From Actinomyces sp. ICM47 (GTDB taxonomy: Bacteria; Actinomycetota; Actinomycetes; Actinomycetales; Actinomycetaceae), in NCBI RefSeq assembly GCF_000278725.1, contig NZ_ALCA01000081.1:1-19769 (forward strand): a stretch of 19,769 bases of DNA, read 5' to 3'. The stretch's first letter is position 1; each line of letters opens with the position of its first letter. This document shows positions 13,390 to 19,769 of this stretch, one piece after another. The notes under the pieces are model-generated. The model worked only from the letters and a program-made list of their open reading frames with translations, was not told where the DNA came from and searched no databases. The position numbers and the translations under genes were made by a program.

Positions 13390-14979
13390 GTGAACCTGAA
13401 GAAGGCATGGCTCGCCATTCCCGTCGGCGCCGCACTCGCGCTGAGCGCCTGCTCTGGCGGCACCAACGCTAACGCTGTCGTCATGAACGGCTCTGAACCC
13501 CAGAACCCGCTCCTGCCGGGTATGACCAGCGAAAACGGCGGCGGCAAGATCCTGTCCGCAATGTTCAGCCAGCTCGTCCGCTACGACGTTGACGGTACCC
13601 CCGTCCTCGACGTCGCCGAGTCCATCGAACCCAACGAGGACAACACCCTCTGGACCGTCAAGCTCCACCAGGACCGCAAGTTCTCCGACGGCACCCCCGT
13701 CAAGGCTGAGAACTTCACCCGCGCATGGAAGCTCATCACCTCCCAGAACCAGACGCAGGCTTCCTTCTTCGACTCCTTCGAAGGCACCGACGAGGAGGGC
13801 GCAGGCGACCTGTCCGGCGTCGAGGACGTCGACGACTACACCTTCACGATCAAGCTGAAGCAGCCCAGCTACGACCTCGTCAGCCGCCTCGGCTACACCG
13901 CCTACGCGCCGCTGCCCGACTCGACCCTCGACAACCCCGAGGCCGGCGGCCAGAAGCCGGTCGGCAACGGCCCCTACAAGCTCGCCTCCGACACCGCGTG
14001 GGAGCACAACGTCAAGGTGACCCTGGTCCCCAACGAGAACTACGTCGGTGACACCCCGGCACAGAACGAGGGCGTCGTCTTCAAGTTCTACCAGTCGATG
14101 GACGCCGCCTACAACGACCTCAAGGCCGGCAACGTGGACGTTCTGGACGCCATGCCCTCCTCGGCCATCGGCTCCTACCAGACCACCTTCGCGGACCGCT
14201 CCGTCAACATGCCCTACGCCGGCATCATGACGCTGACCATCCCGCAGTACCTGGATCACTTCTCCGGCGAGGAAGGCCAGCTGCGCCGCCAGGCCATCTC
14301 CATGGCCATCAACCGTGACGAGATCACCGATCAGATCTACTCGAAGACCCGCACCCCCGCCAAGGACTTCACCGCCCCCACCCTCAAGGGCTACTCCGAT
14401 AACCTGCCCGGTTCCGAGGTCCTGACCTACAACCCCGACAAGGCGAAGGAACTGTGGGCCCAGGCCGACGCCATCGCCCCGTGGGACGGCACCTTCGAGA
14501 TCGCCTACAACTCCGACGGCGGCCACAAGGAATGGGTGGACGCTGCCGCGAACTCCATCAAGAACACGCTGAACATCAGCGCCGAGGGCAAGCCGATCGT
14601 CGACTTCAAGACCATGCTCCAGCAGGAGGACGAGAAGACCATCGGCGCAGCCTTCCGCTCGGGCTGGCAGGCCGACTACCCGTCGATCTACAACTTCCTG
14701 CAGCCGCTGTACGTGACCGGCGCAGCCTCCAACAAGGGCTTCTACTCCTCCACGGAGTTCGACAACCTGATCACCCAGGCCGCCGGTGCCCCCACGGAAG
14801 ACGATGGCATCGCCATCATGCAGCAGGCCCAGGAACTCCTCCTCAAGGACCTGCCCGTCGTCCCGCTGTGGTACTACAACGCCAACGGCGCATGGAACAA
14901 CAAGGTCGACAATGTGAGCTTCGACTGGCACGGCCAGCCGATCGCCTACAAGATCACCAAGACGACCGCGAAGAAGTGA
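13390..14979 (+). CDS. oppA: Oligopeptide ABC transporter substrate-binding lipoprotein (OppA/DppA family)
   Basis: The 529-residue receptor binds short peptides outside the cell and passes them to OppBC. The lipoprotein signal is MNLKKAWLAIPVGAALALSAC with Cys21. Family 5 extracellular binding protein features follow: NGSEPQNPLLPGM, IEPNEDNTLWTVKLHQDRKF-SDGTPVKAENFTRAW (the SDG-P-A-DF type signature) and GNGPYKLAS. The GTG start at 13390 has AGGAGG 8 bases upstream. Codons are almost all C- or G-ending favoured ones (AAG, AAC, GTC, CTC), pointing to high expression. A strong hairpin separates it from oppB, as often seen where binding protein must exceed transporter. The actual peptide range cannot be inferred. 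Confidence 0.93.
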   Translation: MNLKKAWLAIPVGAALALSACSGGTNANAVVMNGSEPQNPLLPGMTSENGGGKILSAMFSQLVRYDVDGTPVLDVAESIEPNEDNTLWTVKLHQDRKFSDGTPVKAENFTRAWKLITSQNQTQASFFDSFEGTDEEGAGDLSGVEDVDDYTFTIKLKQPSYDLVSRLGYTAYAPLPDSTLDNPEAGGQKPVGNGPYKLASDTAWEHNVKVTLVPNENYVGDTPAQNEGVVFKFYQSMDAAYNDLKAGNVDVLDAMPSSAIGSYQTTFADRSVNMPYAGIMTLTIPQYLDHFSGEEGQLRRQAISMAINRDEITDQIYSKTRTPAKDFTAPTLKGYSDNLPGSEVLTYNPDKAKELWAQADAIAPWDGTFEIAYNSDGGHKEWVDAAANSIKNTLNISAEGKPIVDFKTMLQQEDEKTIGAAFRSGWQADYPSIYNFLQPLYVTGAASNKGFYSSTEFDNLITQAAGAPTEDDGIAIMQQAQELLLKDLPVVPLWYYNANGAWNNKVDNVSFDWHGQPIAYKITKTTAKK

Positions 14980-14999
14980 ACTCCTAAGAGTTGACCTCT

Positions 15000-15035
15000 C
15001 GAGGGGGCGGGTGGCTCAAGCCACCCGCCCCCTCG
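15000..15035 (+). terminator. Strong hairpin between oppA and oppB (terminator or attenuator)
   Basis: Arms 15000-15016 and 15019-15035 are a perfect 17-bp inverted repeat (CGAGGGGGCGGGTGGCT and its complement) with only CA between them, 20 bases after the oppA stop. There is no T tract. In high-GC organisms such stems can end transcription or protect the oppA message from 3' decay; either raises OppA over OppBCDF. Confidence 0.75.
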
Positions 15036-15285
15036 CGCAACAAGTAGCCCACCGACAGACGAGCCACGCACCCAACCCGCCCCGGCCTCGTACATGCCCG
15101 CATCGTGGGCCACACTTTCGCCCACCAGCAGGGGGAACACGCCTGATCCACCGGCCACATAACGAACCCCATACCTCATTTGCTCATTCTTTACCCTATG
15201 ATGGGAGATATAGGCAGCCCCGCCCCCAGCGGGGCGTACGCTCGGGAGCGGCACCGCGCCCATCCCTCGACACGAATCTAAAGGA
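15036..15285 (+). promoter_or_regulatory. oppA-oppB gap with leader hairpin and possible promoter
   Basis: This gene-free stretch of about 250 bases contains one recurring word copy (15080-15091), a possible -10 TATGAT (15197-15202, no clear -35), and a leader hairpin GCCCCGC/GCGGGGC (15217-15223 with 15229-15235). AAAGGA (15280-15285) is the ribosome binding site of oppB. An AT-richer part (about 15155-15215) is the most promoter-like. oppBCDF may therefore have its own promoter in addition to read-through from oppA. Confidence 0.4.
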
Positions 15286-15291
15286 TTGCCC

Positions 15292-16218
15292 ATGCTCCGC
15301 TACATCGGACGGCGACTCCTCCAGACCATCCCGGTCTTTTTCGGAGCCACCTTTCTGATCTTCGCGATGGTCTACCTGATGCCAGGTGACCCCGTTGCCG
15401 CGCTCGGCGGCGACCGCGGCCTCACCGAGGCGGCCGCTGCGAAGATCCGCGCCGAGTACCACCTCGACCAACCTTTCTGGATGCAGTATCTGCTCTACCT
15501 CAAGGGCGTGTTCACCCTTGACTTCGGCAAATCCTTCAACCAGCAGCCCGTCATCGACGTCATGGCGCGGGCATTCCCCGTCACGATGGCCCTCGCCATC
15601 TACGCCCTGGCCATCGAATCCATCTTCGGTATCACGCTGGGCACCATCGCCGGCGTGCGCCGCGGCGGCTGGTTCGATTCCACGATCCTCGTGTTCTCGC
15701 TCCTGCTGATCTCGGTGCCGACCTTCGTCCTCGGCTTCGTCCTACAGTTCCTCCTCGGCATCAAACTCGGGATCTTACCAGTCACAGCCAGCGTCTCCGT
15801 CGACTTCGCATCCCTCACCATGCCAGCCATGGTGCTCGGCGGCGTCTCCCTGGCCTACGTCATCCGACTGACCCGCCAGTCCGTCTCCGAGAACGTCTCC
15901 GCCGACTACGTGCGCACCGCACGCGCCAAGGGCCTGACCAACCGCGCCGTCATGTCGCGCCACATCCTGCGCAACTCCCTCATCCCCGTCGCCACCTTCC
16001 TCGGCGGCGACCTCGGCGCCCTCATGGGTGGCGCCATCATCACCGAGGGCATCTTCAACATCAACGGCGTCGGCGGCACGCTCTGGCAGGCCATCCGACT
16101 GGGCGAGGCCCCCACCGTCGTGTCCATCACGACCGTGCTCGTTCTCGTCTACATCCTGGCCAACCTTGTCGTTGACCTCCTCTACGCCGTGCTCGACCCG
16201 AGGATCCGCTATGAGTGA
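15292..16218 (+). CDS. oppB: Oligopeptide ABC transporter permease OppB/DppB
   Basis: This 308-residue permease has six hydrophobic helices. It starts with the family N-terminus MLRYIGRRLLQTIPVFFGATFLIF, followed by the extracytoplasmic loop with YLMPGDPV. The coupling loop reads YVRTARAKGLTNRAVMSRHILRNSLIPV, a full EAA motif of the DppB type. I choose the ATG at 15292; a TTG two codons earlier would leave no spacing from the AAAGGA site. The end overlaps oppC by 8 bases (ATGAGTGA, 16211-16218). Together with OppC it forms the peptide channel in the cytoplasmic membrane. Confidence 0.94.
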   Translation: MLRYIGRRLLQTIPVFFGATFLIFAMVYLMPGDPVAALGGDRGLTEAAAAKIRAEYHLDQPFWMQYLLYLKGVFTLDFGKSFNQQPVIDVMARAFPVTMALAIYALAIESIFGITLGTIAGVRRGGWFDSTILVFSLLLISVPTFVLGFVLQFLLGIKLGILPVTASVSVDFASLTMPAMVLGGVSLAYVIRLTRQSVSENVSADYVRTARAKGLTNRAVMSRHILRNSLIPVATFLGGDLGALMGGAIITEGIFNINGVGGTLWQAIRLGEAPTVVSITTVLVLVYILANLVVDLLYAVLDPRIRYE

Positions 16219-17182
16219 CATCATCCCCTCCGCCAACATCGCCCGCACCCGCGCCGGGCAGGACCACTACGTCTCCGACATCGACGAGACCGGCCTCGGT
16301 GCCGTCGACGCAGTGCCCGACGAGGGCGCCCCCTCCTCGATGTGGGGCGAGGCCTGGAAGCGACTGCGCGTTCGCCCCCTCTTCTGGTTCGCGGCCATCA
16401 TCATCTTCGTGGCCATCATGATCTCGCTCTTCCCCTCGCTGTTCACCAGCCAGGACCCGCGCTACTGCGAGCTGTCCCGTTCCCTCGGCGGCCCCGAACT
16501 GTGGAGCCACCCCTTCGGCTTCGACAAGCAGGGCTGCGACATCTACTCGCGCGTCATCTACGGTGCCCGCGCCTCCGTCTCCGTCGGTGTGCTCACCACA
16601 ATCGCCGTCGTCATCATCGGCGGTACGATCGGCGCCATCGCCGGCTACGTCGGCGGCTGGATCGACGCCGTCCTCTCGCGTATCACCGACGTCTTCTTCG
16701 CGATCCCGCTGCTCCTCGCAGCCATCGTCTTCATGCAGATGTTCAAGGAATCCCGCTCCATCGCCATGGTCGTCATCGTCCTGTCGACCTTCGCGTGGAC
16801 GTCCATCGCGCGAATCACGCGAGGCTCCGTCATGAGCGCCAAGAACGAAGAATTCGTCACCGCCGCACGCGCCACCGGCGCCTCGCGCGGACGCATCCTG
16901 ATGAGCCACATCATCCCCAACTCGATGGCCCCCATCATCGTGTACGCGACCGTCGCGCTGGGCACCTTCATCGTGTCCGAGGCCTCCCTGTCCTTCATGG
17001 GCATCGGCCTGCCGCCCACGATCGTCTCCTGGGGTGCCGACATCTCAACGGCCAAAGACCAGCTGAGCGACGCCCCCATGGTGCTCTTCTACCCGGCCGT
17101 CGCCCTGGCCCTGACCGTCCTCAGCTTCATCATGATGGGTGACGCCGTGCGCGAAGCCCTCGACCCGAAGGCACGCAAGTGA
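16211..17182 (+). CDS. oppC: Oligopeptide ABC transporter permease OppC/DppC
   Basis: This 323-residue partner of OppB has a hydrophilic N-terminal extension of about 55 residues (DHYVSDIDETGLGAVDAVPD region), the OppC_N-type first helix after RLRVRPLFW, and then the transport domain. Family marks are HPFGFDKQGCDIYSRVIYGAR (the G.D..GRD-like segment) and the coupling loop FVTAARATGASRGRILMSHIIPNSMAPI. It ends with MMGDAVREALDPKARK, as in most DppC proteins. The frame is open upstream into oppB, but the ATG at 16211 is the right start by overlap and family N-terminus. The stop overlaps the GTG of oppDF (GTGA, 17179-17182). Confidence 0.94.
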   Translation: MSDIIPSANIARTRAGQDHYVSDIDETGLGAVDAVPDEGAPSSMWGEAWKRLRVRPLFWFAAIIIFVAIMISLFPSLFTSQDPRYCELSRSLGGPELWSHPFGFDKQGCDIYSRVIYGARASVSVGVLTTIAVVIIGGTIGAIAGYVGGWIDAVLSRITDVFFAIPLLLAAIVFMQMFKESRSIAMVVIVLSTFAWTSIARITRGSVMSAKNEEFVTAARATGASRGRILMSHIIPNSMAPIIVYATVALGTFIVSEASLSFMGIGLPPTIVSWGADISTAKDQLSDAPMVLFYPAVALALTVLSFIMMGDAVREALDPKARK

Positions 17183-19092
17183 GCGAAACGAACAACCCCG
17201 CCCTCTCCGACAAGGAGATGGAAGAGATCGTCGAACGAGCCGTCGCCCCCAGCGCGGCCCCGGCCTCGTCCGACGTCCACCCAGACGACGAGCGCCCCCT
17301 GCTCAAGATCACAGACCTGGAAGTCACCTTCACCTCCTCAACCGGCGTCGTCCCCGCCGTGCGCGGCGCGAACCTGACCATCTACCCCGGTCAGACCGTC
17401 GCCATCGTCGGCGAGTCCGGCTCCGGCAAGTCCACGACCGCCGCCGCCGTCATCGGCCTACTGCCCGGCACCGGCAAGGTCGCGGGCGGCACCATCGAGT
17501 TCGACGGCCAGGACATCACCAACCTGAGCACCAACCAGTGGGTGGAGCTGCGCGGATCCGGCATCGGCCTCGTCCCCCAGGACCCCATGAGTAACCTGAA
17601 CCCCGTGCTCCGCGTGGGCTACCAGGTCAAGGAGGCCCTGCTCGCAAACAACGTCGTGCCCAAGAGCGAGGTCGGCGAACGCGTCACCCAGCTCCTCGAG
17701 GAAGCCGGCCTGCCCGACGCCGAACGCCGCGCCAAGCAGTACCCGCACGAATTCTCCGGCGGCATGCGCCAGCGCGCCCTCATCGCCATCGGCATGGCCG
17801 CGCACCCCAAGCTGCTGATCGCCGACGAACCCACCTCCGCCCTGGACGTCACCGTCCAGCGCCGCATCCTCGACCACCTCGGCAAGCTCACCGCCGAAAT
17901 GGGCACCGCCGTACTGTTCATTACGCACGACCTCGGCCTGGCAGCCGAACGCGCCGAGCAGCTCGTCGTCATGCACCGCGGCCGCATCGTCGAATCCGGC
18001 CCCGCCCTGGAGATCCTCCAGCACCCGCAGCACCCCTACACGAAGCGCCTCGTTTCAGCCGCCCCCTCCCTCGCCTCGGCCCGCATCGAATCCGCCCACA
18101 AGCAGGGCATCTCGGTCACCGAAGAGGAACTCACAGGTGCCGGCAAGGGCGCGACCTCCACAGAAGCAATCATCCGCGTCGAAGGCCTCACCAAGGAATT
18201 CGACATTCGTGGTGCCAAGAAGGGCAACGACACCTTCCTGGCCGTCGACAACGTGTCCTTCGAGCTGCGTCGCGGCACGACCCTCGCGGTCGTCGGCGAA
18301 TCCGGCTCCGGCAAGTCGACCGCCGCGAACATGATCCTCCAACTCCTCGAACCCACCGCCGGCAAGATCTTCTTCGACGGCAAGGACACCTCGACGATGA
18401 CGCGCACGGAACTATTCCAGCTGCGTCGCCGCCTCCAAGCCGTGTTCCAGAACCCCTACGGGTCCCTGGACCCGATGTACTCGATCTTCCGCCTGATCGA
18501 AGAACCGCTGAAGATCCACGGCTACGGCACCCTGGCATACGCCAAGCAGGAGATCGCACGCGCACAAGCGACCGGCCGCGACCCCGAAGAGTGGATGACG
18601 AAGCTCGTCGAAGCCTCCGACGGAAAGCGCACCCTAACCGCCGCCGAAAAGCGCGAACTCAACCCGAAGAAGCTGCGCATCGAACGCGCCGCCGAGCTGC
18701 TCGACATGGTAGCCCTGCCGCGCAGCGCCATGCGCCGCTACCCCAACGAACTCTCCGGCGGCCAGCGCCAGCGCGTAGCCGTAGCCCGCGCCCTCACACT
18801 CAACCCGGAAGTCATCGTCCTGGACGAAGCCGTGTCCGCGCTCGACGTGCTCGTACAGAACCAGATCCTGTACCTGCTCAACGACCTGCAGGCACAGCTG
18901 GGCCTGTCCTACCTGTTCATCACGCACGACCTGGCAGTCGTCCGCCAGATCGCCGACGACGTCATCGTCATGGAGAAGGGCAAGCTCGTCGAGGCCAACA
19001 CCACCGACGAACTGTTCAACAACCCCGTCGAGGACTACACGCGTGAGCTGATCGAGGCCGTCCCCGGCCGCAACATCCAGCTCAACCTGTGA
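17179..19092 (+). CDS. oppDF: Fused oligopeptide ABC transporter ATPase (OppD-OppF type, two ATP-binding domains)
   Basis: The 637-residue protein carries both ATPases of a peptide importer in one chain. Domain 1 (about 35-290): Walker A GESGSGKST (78-86), signature FSGGMRQ (192-198), Walker B IADEP (D216-E217), switch His250, then the OppD C-terminal segment HPQHPYTKRLVSAAPSL. Domain 2 (about 330-630): Walker A GESGSGKST (373-381), signature LSGGQ (525-529), Walker B VLDEA (D549-E550), switch His583. In domain 2, DEA replaces the usual DEP. A charged insert of about 45 residues (QEIARAQATGRDPEEWMTKL...) precedes its signature. Fused OppDF is common in actinobacteria. The GTG start overlaps the oppC stop. 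A copy of CCCCGGCCTCGTC lies in its coding sequence at 17258-17270. Confidence 0.95.
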   Translation: MSETNNPALSDKEMEEIVERAVAPSAAPASSDVHPDDERPLLKITDLEVTFTSSTGVVPAVRGANLTIYPGQTVAIVGESGSGKSTTAAAVIGLLPGTGKVAGGTIEFDGQDITNLSTNQWVELRGSGIGLVPQDPMSNLNPVLRVGYQVKEALLANNVVPKSEVGERVTQLLEEAGLPDAERRAKQYPHEFSGGMRQRALIAIGMAAHPKLLIADEPTSALDVTVQRRILDHLGKLTAEMGTAVLFITHDLGLAAERAEQLVVMHRGRIVESGPALEILQHPQHPYTKRLVSAAPSLASARIESAHKQGISVTEEELTGAGKGATSTEAIIRVEGLTKEFDIRGAKKGNDTFLAVDNVSFELRRGTTLAVVGESGSGKSTAANMILQLLEPTAGKIFFDGKDTSTMTRTELFQLRRRLQAVFQNPYGSLDPMYSIFRLIEEPLKIHGYGTLAYAKQEIARAQATGRDPEEWMTKLVEASDGKRTLTAAEKRELNPKKLRIERAAELLDMVALPRSAMRRYPNELSGGQRQRVAVARALTLNPEVIVLDEAVSALDVLVQNQILYLLNDLQAQLGLSYLFITHDLAVVRQIADDVIVMEKGKLVEANTTDELFNNPVEDYTRELIEAVPGRNIQLNL

Positions 19093-19113
19093 GCAACTGA
19101 CGCACGTGAGTGT

Positions 19114-19145
19114 GGGGCCCGAGGCGCTGCGGCGCTTCGGGCCCC
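19114..19145 (+). terminator. Terminator of the oligopeptide operon
   Basis: GGGGCCCGAGGCGC (19114-19127) pairs with GCGCTTCGGGCCCC (19132-19145) over 14 positions with one G-U pair and a TGCG loop, 21 bases after the oppDF stop. TGCTGTTTCT follows. This terminator does not use the recurring GACGAGGCCGGGG word. Confidence 0.85.
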
Positions 19146-19158
19146 TGCTGTTTCTCGC

Positions 19159-19291
19159 GTGCCCCACGGGTGTTCCGGGCTGCTGTGCGTGCCCGTGGGG
19201 CCGGGCTGCTGTGCGTGCCCGCGGGGCCAGGCTGCTGTGCGTGCCCCACGGGTGTTCCGGGCTGCTGTGCGTGCCCCACGGGTGTTCCGGG
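19159..19291. repeat. 26/30-bp tandem repeat array
   Basis: Five head-to-tail units: 30 bases (19159-19188), 26 (19189-19214), 26 (19215-19240), 30 (19241-19270) and a partial copy (19271-19291). Each begins GTGCCC and the complete ones end GGCTGCTGTGC. The 30-base form contains CACGGGTGTTCC; the 26-base form has GTGGGG or GCGGGG there. The mix of 30 and 26 breaks any reading frame, so this is not coding repeat. It starts 13 bases after the opp terminator. Confidence 0.85.
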
Positions 19292-19317
19292 TGCCGGAGA
19301 GCCCGGCCGCCCGCGAG

Positions 19318-19769
19318 ACTTGGCGTCCTCACTGCGTTCGGCGCCGCGTCTCGAGGCCCGCCCTGGCCCTCCGGGCCCTCCGGCACCCTCCACACCAGTG
19401 GGGTTTGTCGTTACTGTGCGTATCCCATCCAGGCCCCGCCGCCGCCCACCAGCACCACAGCCAGGCCCACCAATTCCTCCGGCACCATCCACACCAGTAG
19501 GGCTGTGGTGGCTGACGTTGCTCGGCGCGTCGTCTCGAAGCCCATCCAGGCCCCGCCGCCGCTCACGAGCGCCGCAGCCAGGCCCACGAATTCCTCCGGC
19601 ACCATCCACACCAGTGTGGTTTGTCGTTACTGTGCGTATCCCATCCAGGCCCCGCCGCCGCCCACCAGCGCCACAGCCAGGCCCACCAATTCCTCCCGCG
19701 CCCATCCACACCAGTGTGGTTTGTCGTTACTGTGCGTATCCCATCCAGGCCCCGCCGCCGCCCACGAGC
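19318..19769. repeat. 99-117-bp tandem repeat array running off the window
   Basis: Copies are aligned on the CCATCCACACCAGT word (CCCTCCACACCAGT in the first): about 19386, 19485, 19602 and 19702, giving steps of 99, 117 and 100 bases. Shared parts are CCATCCAGGCCCCGCCGCCG, CAGCCAGGCCCAC and AATTCCTCC. Three copies share TTTGTCGTTACTGTGCGTAT; the 19485 copy has a different stretch there (GGTGGCTGACGTTGCTCGGC region). A more worn unit seems to precede them at 19318-19380. On the minus strand intact units encode a short hydrophobic stretch, EELVGLAVVLVGGGGAWMG. No start signal, complete domain or other gene was found, so I do not call a CDS. Confidence 0.85.

Noticed and set aside
13342..14931. 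Long minus-strand open frame (529 codons) antisense to oppA, the same length as oppA itself
   Set aside because: It mirrors oppA because the strongly C/G-ending codons leave no stops in the opposite frame. Its translation is Val/Gly/Leu/Asp-rich without domains, and it has no start signal.
19159..19291. CRISPR array
   Set aside because: The units are head-to-tail without unique spacers of regular size, and no cas gene lies in the window.
19082..19711. 209-codon Gly-rich minus-strand frame through the repeats
   Set aside because: It crosses both repeat arrays and the opp terminator, and contains GRRRGLDG-type repeats in the alternative frame of the tandem units; most likely a by-product of repeated GC-rich DNA.

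Overview
The window is high-GC DNA with tightly packed genes, many 4-base start/stop overlaps, many start codons that lack a Shine-Dalgarno site but sit 5-7 bases after a TANNNT box, and GC-rich terminators without long T tracts. This points to an actinobacterium. The protein set and an SRP RNA with a GGAA-capped conserved domain fit an Actinomyces/Schaalia-like organism, but that genus-level guess is inference only. Most of the window is ordinary transport and housekeeping content; no phage, CRISPR array or insertion sequence was seen.

Left part, minus strand (1-3745): a methionine-type ABC importer metN-metI-metQ, preceded on the same strand by two overlapping fluC (crcB) fluoride-channel genes. 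Middle (3746-8700): gluQ (glutamyl-Q tRNA-Asp synthetase) diverges from fluC. It is followed by an RNA cluster on the minus strand: tRNA-Arg(ACG) and the signal recognition particle RNA (ffs). Then come a YbaK-family aminoacyl-tRNA deacylase (+), a gene-free structured gap, tRNA-Ser(GGA) (-), a small proline-rich membrane protein (-) and a uracil permease of the NCS2 family (+).

Right part (8689-19092): a voltage-gated-type K+ channel (-) faces away from a five-gene operon made of a MarR-type regulator, an ATPase, two permeases and a binding lipoprotein, which together form an OpuC/ProU-like osmoprotectant importer. A palindrome lying exactly between the -35 and -10 of the marR promoter suggests autoregulation. 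Next is an oligopeptide importer: oppA, a strong hairpin, then oppB, oppC and a fused two-domain ATPase oppDF.

Right end (19093-19769): a terminator followed by two kinds of tandem repeat, a 26/30-bp array and a 99-117-bp array that runs off the window. I could support no gene here, although the longer repeat keeps a reading frame for a short hydrophobic peptide on the minus strand.

The most notable non-gene signals are a 13-base word, GACGAGGCCGGGG, that recurs at operon ends and pairs with itself in inverted copies to form terminators; the repeated leaderless-promoter layout; the marR operator; and the repeat arrays at the right edge.
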